This document shows, piece after piece, positions 6,721 to 10,824 of a stretch of 10,824 nucleotides of DNA. Within the stretch, counting starts at the first letter, position 1. Each line of letters starts with the position of its first letter. Made by a program: the position numbers and the translations under genes. The stretch is from Gammaproteobacteria bacterium. GTDB lineage: Bacteria; Pseudomonadota; Gammaproteobacteria; Arenicellales; Poriferihabitantaceae. The notes below the pieces were generated by a model. The model made no database searches and was not told the origin of the DNA. It was given only the letters and a program-made list of their open reading frames with translations. The stretch spans positions 1 through 10,824 of the forward strand of contig VXPI01000086.1 of NCBI GenBank assembly GCA_009839585.1. Reading direction: 5' to 3'.

Positions 6721-7644
6721 ATGCTGCATTTCATCCTGAAACGGACCGCGATCGCAATACCCACGATACTTGCGCTGATCATTCTGTCTTTCACCTTGAT
6801 GCATTATGCTCCGGGTAGCCCTTTTGCCGGGGAGCGACCCCTGCCGCCAGAGATTCTGGCCAACCTTGAGGCGAAGTATGGCCTCGACCGCCCCTTTCCA
6901 GAACAGATGGCCCGATACGTCTGGAACATCATTACCGAGTTCGATTTCGGGCCTTCCTACAGCTACAAGGACCGCACGGTAAACGAGATCATTGCACAGG
7001 GGTTTCCCGTTACGCTGGCTTATGGTTCCCTGGCGTTCTTGGTGAGCATTATGGTTGGGATCGCCCTCGGCATCACCGCGGCAATCCATCGGTCAACCTG
7101 GCTGGACAGTCTCGCCGTCGGAATGACCGTGGGTGCGCAGGTTCTGCCGAATTTCATCATGGCTCCGATCCTGGTGCTGGTTTTCACATTGTGGCTCGGT
7201 TGGCTTCCGGGAGGTGGCTGGCAGGGCGGGCAATGGCCCTATCTTGTGATGCCGGTTATTGCCCTGTCCACAAGTTTCATGGCCTCGATCGCCAGGATTA
7301 CCCGCTCATCAATGATCGAGACACTCAATTCGGACTTTATCCTGACCGCAAGGTCAAAAGGGCTGCCTTTTCACGAGGTAGTAATCCGCCATGCCGTGAA
7401 GCCATCGATGCTTCCGGTCATCTCGTATCTGGGCCCGACCTTCGTCGGCCTAATCACCGGATCGGTCGTGATTGACATCTATTTCTCGACCGGCGGCATT
7501 GGCCAGCATTTCGTCAATGCCGCCATCAACCGGGACTATCCGTTGATTATGGGCGTTACGATACTGACCGGGATACTGACCGTCATGTTCAATCTGATCG
7601 TGGATATCCTCTATGTCTGGATTGACCCCAGAATCCGGTACTGA
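6721..7644 (+). CDS. oppB: Oligopeptide ABC transporter permease OppB
   Basis: An inner-membrane permease subunit of 307 residues, essentially the length of E. coli OppB (306). The first helix is near residues 9-29, followed by a periplasmic stretch. About five further membrane segments lie between residue 97 and the C-terminus. The EAA loop that docks on the ATPases is at about 208-234, with A-R-S-K-G-L-P at 210-216. The C-terminus V-W-I-D-P-R-I-R-Y is typical of this family. With OppC it forms the channel. The ATG at 6721 comes 17 bases after the oppA stop; the only Shine-Dalgarno-like bases (GGGA) lie very close to it. No sign of damage. Confidence 0.94.
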   Translation: MLHFILKRTAIAIPTILALIILSFTLMHYAPGSPFAGERPLPPEILANLEAKYGLDRPFPEQMARYVWNIITEFDFGPSYSYKDRTVNEIIAQGFPVTLAYGSLAFLVSIMVGIALGITAAIHRSTWLDSLAVGMTVGAQVLPNFIMAPILVLVFTLWLGWLPGGGWQGGQWPYLVMPVIALSTSFMASIARITRSSMIETLNSDFILTARSKGLPFHEVVIRHAVKPSMLPVISYLGPTFVGLITGSVVIDIYFSTGGIGQHFVNAAINRDYPLIMGVTILTGILTVMFNLIVDILYVWIDPRIRY

Positions 7645-7663
7645 GCAACGGCACATATCCACC

Positions 7664-8578
7664 ATGATCGCTGCCCATCTCCAGCCTGAGTCATTGCCCG
7701 AACCGGAACCAGGACGTTCCCTTTGGCAGGACGCACGAAGAAGGATTCGACAAAATCCGGTGGCGATGGCCAGCTTCTCGATACTGGTGCTGGTTGGCAT
7801 ATTTGCCCTTTTCGGACCGATCTTCTCCAACTGGTCCAGCGAGGACATCAACTGGAACGTGCTCGGGAATGTCGAAACCGCCGGACGCCCTGCTCTTGAC
7901 TCCGGCCATTATTTCGGCACGGACCAGTTAGGACGTGACCTGTTCGTGCGCACCGCCCACGGAGTGCGCGTCTCCATGATGGTCGGCATCATCGGTGCAC
8001 TAATCGCCATCGTGGTCGGCACGCTGTACGGCACGATTGCAGGCTACGTCGGAGGACGGACCGACAACATCATGATGCGAACCGTGGACGTCATTATGTC
8101 CATTCCATACATGTTCCTACTGATTATCCTTCTGGTGATGTTTGGTCAATCGATTCTCCTGCTGTTCGTGGGAATCGGACTGGTTTCGTGGCTTGATATG
8201 GCGCGGATCGTGCGGGGACAAACACTCAGCATCAAGAATCGTGAATTTGTCGAGAGTGCCGTTGTAATTGGTGTTCCTCCTGCATTCATCATTCTGAGGC
8301 ACATTCTTCCCAATCTGGTCGGCGTCGTGATCGTCTACGCGACCTTGCTGATACCCAACATGATTATTTTCGAGAGCTTCATCAGTTTTCTGGGACTCGG
8401 GATTCAGGAACCCAATACGTCCCTGGGAGTCCTGATCAGCGAAGGTGCCTCGCAGATGCAGTACGGTGTCCTCTGGCAACTCGGCTTTCCGCTGTTCTTT
8501 TTCATTCTCATCCAGTTTGGGTTTTTCTTTCTGGGAGACGGTATCCGCGATGCGCTCGACCCCAAGGATCGGCACTGA
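7664..8578 (+). CDS. oppC: Oligopeptide ABC transporter permease OppC
   Basis: The second inner-membrane permease, 304 residues from the chosen start (E. coli OppC has 302). A proline/glutamate-rich cytoplasmic tail (about 1-30) precedes the first helix (about 34-54). Next come the family motif F-G-T-D-Q-L-G-R-D-L-F and five further hydrophobic segments. The EAA loop contains E-F-V-E-S-A-V-V-I-G. The end S-F-L-G-L-G-I-Q-E-P and L-D-P-K-D-R-H is characteristic of dipeptide/oligopeptide permeases. An earlier in-frame ATG at 7613 would overlap oppB by 32 bases and add 17 residues. I prefer 7664 on length and because it follows the oppB stop by 19 bases, but neither has a clear ribosome-binding site. 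Confidence 0.92.
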   Translation: MIAAHLQPESLPEPEPGRSLWQDARRRIRQNPVAMASFSILVLVGIFALFGPIFSNWSSEDINWNVLGNVETAGRPALDSGHYFGTDQLGRDLFVRTAHGVRVSMMVGIIGALIAIVVGTLYGTIAGYVGGRTDNIMMRTVDVIMSIPYMFLLIILLVMFGQSILLLFVGIGLVSWLDMARIVRGQTLSIKNREFVESAVVIGVPPAFIILRHILPNLVGVVIVYATLLIPNMIIFESFISFLGLGIQEPNTSLGVLISEGASQMQYGVLWQLGFPLFFFILIQFGFFFLGDGIRDALDPKDRH

Positions 8579-9539
8579 AGAGGTTCTTCTGTCCATTCGT
8601 GATCTCCGGGTGACGTTCGGAACACCGGAAGGGCAAGTGATGGCGGTTGACGGCACAAGTCTCGACATCCATCCCGGCGAAGTGCTCGCCGTGGTCGGAG
8701 AAAGCGGTTCGGGCAAGAGCCAGACAGCTCTTGCAGTCATGGGGCTCTTGGCACGAAACGGTACTTCGGAAGGATCAATTCTCTGGGAAGGCCGGGAAAT
8801 TCTCGGATTGCCCGAATACCAGCTGGCTCGGCTGCGCTCCGAAGAAATCGCCATGATCTTCCAGAACCCTATGACCTGTCTTAATCCCTATCTTCGAATC
8901 TCGACACAGATGATCGAGGGCATGACGATGAACAGGAAAGTGACGCGAGCGCAGGCCAGGAGCGCCTGCATCGATATGCTTGAGACCGTGCAAATTGCCG
9001 ATGCTGCGAATCGGATCGATATGTACCCCCATGAATTCTCCGGCGGTATGCTGCAACGAATCATGATCGCCATGTCCCTATTGCGCCGCCCCCGCCTCCT
9101 GATCGCCGACGAACCGACTACCGCATTGGACGTTACCGTCCAGATGCAGATTGTCCAGATGCTTCAACACATTCGCCAAAAATATGGTACTGCCATCATG
9201 CTGATTACTCACGATCTCGGACTGGTGGCGAGCATAAGCGACCGCATCTCGGTCATGTACAGCGGACAGATCATGGAGTCGGGGCTTGCTGAGAACGTAT
9301 TCTCCAGTCCCCGACATCCATACACCCAGGCATTGCTTGACGCAGTACCCCGGATTGACCGGAATGACAGAAAACTGAGGGGTATTACGGGAGAGCCCCC
9401 CGGTCCAGCGTCCCGTACTTCAGGATGCCCGTTTCATTTGCGCTGCGCATTCCGAATGACTTCTTGCGTCGAGCACAGGCCGGACATGCTGGGATCTCGG
9501 GAGCATGCCCATGCCTGCCACCTCTCCAATGAGACATGA
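8550..9539 (+). CDS. oppD: Oligopeptide ABC transporter ATPase OppD
   Basis: One of two cytoplasmic ATPases that power the importer; 329 residues. Walker A is G-E-S-G-S-G-K-S (50-57, Lys56), with Q-loop Gln105. The signature is S-G-G-M (164-167), where Met replaces the usual Gln. Walker B ends in Asp187-Glu188, and the H-loop is His221. The C-terminal extension has P-Y-T-Q-A-L-L and four cysteines (293, 299, 306, 323) in the C-x5-C-x6-C-x16-C pattern. This pattern occurs in OppD/DppD-type ATPases, where some members bind an iron-sulfur cluster. The start at the ATG 8550 overlaps the end of oppC by 29 bases. A longer reading from 8445 would lie far inside oppC and adds serine- and phenylalanine-rich residues unlike the family. 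Confidence 0.94.
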   Translation: MRSTPRIGTEEVLLSIRDLRVTFGTPEGQVMAVDGTSLDIHPGEVLAVVGESGSGKSQTALAVMGLLARNGTSEGSILWEGREILGLPEYQLARLRSEEIAMIFQNPMTCLNPYLRISTQMIEGMTMNRKVTRAQARSACIDMLETVQIADAANRIDMYPHEFSGGMLQRIMIAMSLLRRPRLLIADEPTTALDVTVQMQIVQMLQHIRQKYGTAIMLITHDLGLVASISDRISVMYSGQIMESGLAENVFSSPRHPYTQALLDAVPRIDRNDRKLRGITGEPPGPASRTSGCPFHLRCAFRMTSCVEHRPDMLGSREHAHACHLSNET

Positions 9540-10540
9540 GTATCCTGCTTCAGGCAGAAAACGTGACGGTCGAGTTTTCCCCGCAGGGAAGTCCGATTCG
9601 CGGGAGACCCTCGAGGAACCAGTTTACCGCACTCGCAGGAGTCTCATTTGCGCTTGCTGAGCGCGAAACGCTGGGCATCGTAGGAGAGAGCGGATCCGGA
9701 AAAACTACTCTCGTCAGAGCCATCGTCGGCATGGTGCCAGTACAAGATGGACGGATCGTCTGGATGGGCTCGGATATCTCTAGGGCTGATCCGAACTCCA
9801 GAAGACGGATCAGGAAAGACATGTCGATGATCTTTCAGAACCCGCTTGCTTCCCTCAATCCCCGCATGACCATAGGACAGATTATTGCCGAACCCTGCCA
9901 GATTCATGAGCCACATGCCTCCAGAGCCGAGATTCGCAGGAGAGTTGCCGAGACCATGGAATGGGTAGGGCTGTCTCCCGCCCTGGTAAACCGGTATCCC
10001 CACGAATTTTCCGGGGGGCAATGCCAGCGGGTCGGTATCGCACGCGCCCTGATTGCGAGGCCGAGGCTAATTATCTGTGACGAGCCAGTTGCCGCACTGG
10101 ACGTATCCATTCGGGCGCAAATCGTTAATCTGCTGAAACAGTTGCAGGATGAGTTCGGGATTTCAATGATCATGATTTCGCATGATCTCAGTGTCATACG
10201 GCATGTGTCCCACCAGATTATGGTCATGTATCTCGGGCATGTCATGGAGATGATTCCTTCCGGGCACCTGCTTCATAAAAGCAGCCATCCCTATACTCGT
10301 ACCCTAATCGAGTCCATACCGGTTCCAGATCCGAAAATCCAGAAAACGAGGGAGATACCGGTCATCGTGGGCGAAGCCCCGTCGATGAGAAATCCTTCTT
10401 CTGGCTGCCGGTTCTCGACTCGATGTCCGATTGCCCGGGATTTCTGCAACGATTCCCGACCGGCTCTCCTTGAGGCCGGACCTGGACACTGGATAGCCTG
10501 CCCGTACTGCAAGATGCGAACCAGACCCGAATCAGCATAA
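9536..10540 (+). CDS. oppF: Oligopeptide ABC transporter ATPase OppF
   Basis: The partner ATPase of OppD, 334 residues, the same length as E. coli OppF. Walker A is G-E-S-G-S-G-K-T (50-57, Lys56), with Q-loop Gln101. The signature is S-G-G-Q (159-162), Walker B Asp182-Glu183, and the H-loop His216. The C-terminal domain has H-P-Y-T-R-T-L and five cysteines (291, 297, 304, 322, 325), again the OppD/F cluster-type pattern. The insertion before the first strand's end (G-R-P-S-R-N-Q-F, about 23-30) is the usual OppF/DppF feature. The ATG overlaps the oppD stop in an ATGA, so translation is coupled. It is the last gene of the operon. Confidence 0.95.
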   Translation: MSILLQAENVTVEFSPQGSPIRGRPSRNQFTALAGVSFALAERETLGIVGESGSGKTTLVRAIVGMVPVQDGRIVWMGSDISRADPNSRRRIRKDMSMIFQNPLASLNPRMTIGQIIAEPCQIHEPHASRAEIRRRVAETMEWVGLSPALVNRYPHEFSGGQCQRVGIARALIARPRLIICDEPVAALDVSIRAQIVNLLKQLQDEFGISMIMISHDLSVIRHVSHQIMVMYLGHVMEMIPSGHLLHKSSHPYTRTLIESIPVPDPKIQKTREIPVIVGEAPSMRNPSSGCRFSTRCPIARDFCNDSRPALLEAGPGHWIACPYCKMRTRPESA

Positions 10541-10612
10541 TCCTCTCCTCGATTCTGCCACTTCTTGCTATCCGGGGAAAATTCCAAAAGAAGGCATGAT
10601 CACTCGATAGTA

Positions 10613-10634
10613 ATCGGCCTGTATTTTGGTCGAT
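10613..10634 (+). other. Weak hairpin downstream of oppF
   Basis: ATCGGCC (10613-10619) and GGTCGAT (10628-10634) can pair as seven base pairs with one G-T wobble around an eight-base loop. No T-run follows, so it is not a standard intrinsic terminator. It may mark the end of the opp transcript or protect it. The 284 bp after oppF hold no gene I can support. A second small inverted repeat, TGCCC/GGGCA, is at 10748-10762. Confidence 0.25.
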
Positions 10635-10781
10635 ATCGGACTCCGGACCATTAGTCAGGAAGTCGCCGAATGTGGGTCTGGGAATCGCCCAGCGTACTCA
10701 CCGTCAGTATCCTTAGTCCGGCGCGGGAAATGCCATTTGGCCTGCCTTGCCCTGCAAGGGCACTCTCCCGATATATAGTGC

Positions 10782-10810
10782 TTGCCAGAAAAGGGGGATT
10801 GTGGTATTAT
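10782..10810 (+). promoter_or_regulatory. Sigma70-type promoter reading out of the window
   Basis: TTGCCA (10782-10787) and TATTAT (10805-10810) are separated by exactly 17 bp, the ideal sigma70 spacing, with four of six and five of six consensus matches. Transcription would start near 10817 and read rightward off the end of the window. ATG triplets at 10813 and 10817 lie at the expected start, so the next gene may be leaderless or begin beyond the window. A GGGGGA run at 10793-10798 is about 14 bases before the first ATG, far for a Shine-Dalgarno. Confidence 0.5.
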
Positions 10811-10824
10811 TCATGAATGAAAAC

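Noticed and set aside
8117..8854. A minus-strand open frame of 245 codons across the oppC/oppD junction.
   Set aside because: It is antisense to two intact transporter genes and low in complexity where it mirrors their hydrophobic helices.
10541..10824. An intrinsic terminator for the opp operon.
   Set aside because: The inverted repeats found are short and none is followed by a T-run.

Overview
The window holds two oppositely oriented metabolic operons from what looks like a Proteobacterium. A gammaproteobacterium is my best guess: the peptide-binding protein is strikingly like enterobacterial OppA, the opp gene order is the enterobacterial one, and base composition is moderate (roughly half G+C). 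The host assignment is an inference; no rRNA or other phylogenetic marker is present.

Left half, minus strand (about 1-4468, read right to left): a carnitine-catabolism operon. In transcription order it has a zinc-type beta-keto-acid cleavage enzyme (BKACE, for 3-dehydrocarnitine), a two-domain protein fusing L-carnitine dehydrogenase to a hotdog thioesterase, a short-chain dehydrogenase/reductase (SDR), an acyl-CoA dehydrogenase of the CaiA type, and the first 15 codons of a further gene that resembles the start of an NDP-forming acyl-CoA synthetase. The first two genes suffice on paper to take L-carnitine to glycine betaine: dehydrogenation to 3-dehydrocarnitine, cleavage with acetyl-CoA to betainyl-CoA plus acetoacetate, then thioester hydrolysis. 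The other three suggest that a related compound, such as gamma-butyrobetaine, crotonobetaine or D-carnitine, also enters the pathway. No carnitine transporter or regulator lies in the window.

Middle (4469-4957): a 489-bp gene-free spacer between the divergent operons. It contains a nested inverted repeat next to the start of the carnitine operon, and a 136-bp segment of about 71% G+C. On the minus strand that segment encodes a sequence resembling a transposase C-terminus, and it is bounded by 7-bp direct repeats. It is followed by an A+T-rich segment of about 36% G+C with a perfect -10 hexamer ahead of oppA.

Right half, plus strand (4958-10540): a complete oligopeptide ABC importer operon, oppABCDF. 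It comprises the periplasmic binding protein, two permeases and two ATPases. All ATPase motifs are intact and the permease genes and ATPase genes are tightly packed or overlapping.

The last 284 bp (10541-10824) contain no complete gene. They hold a weak hairpin and, at the very edge, a well-formed sigma70-type promoter reading out of the window. I see no phage, CRISPR, toxin, defence or RNA gene. The window is mostly ordinary metabolism and transport, and I found no convincing new biological system. The points most worth a second look are the make-up of the carnitine cluster, the transposon scar between the operons, and the odd N-terminus of OppA.
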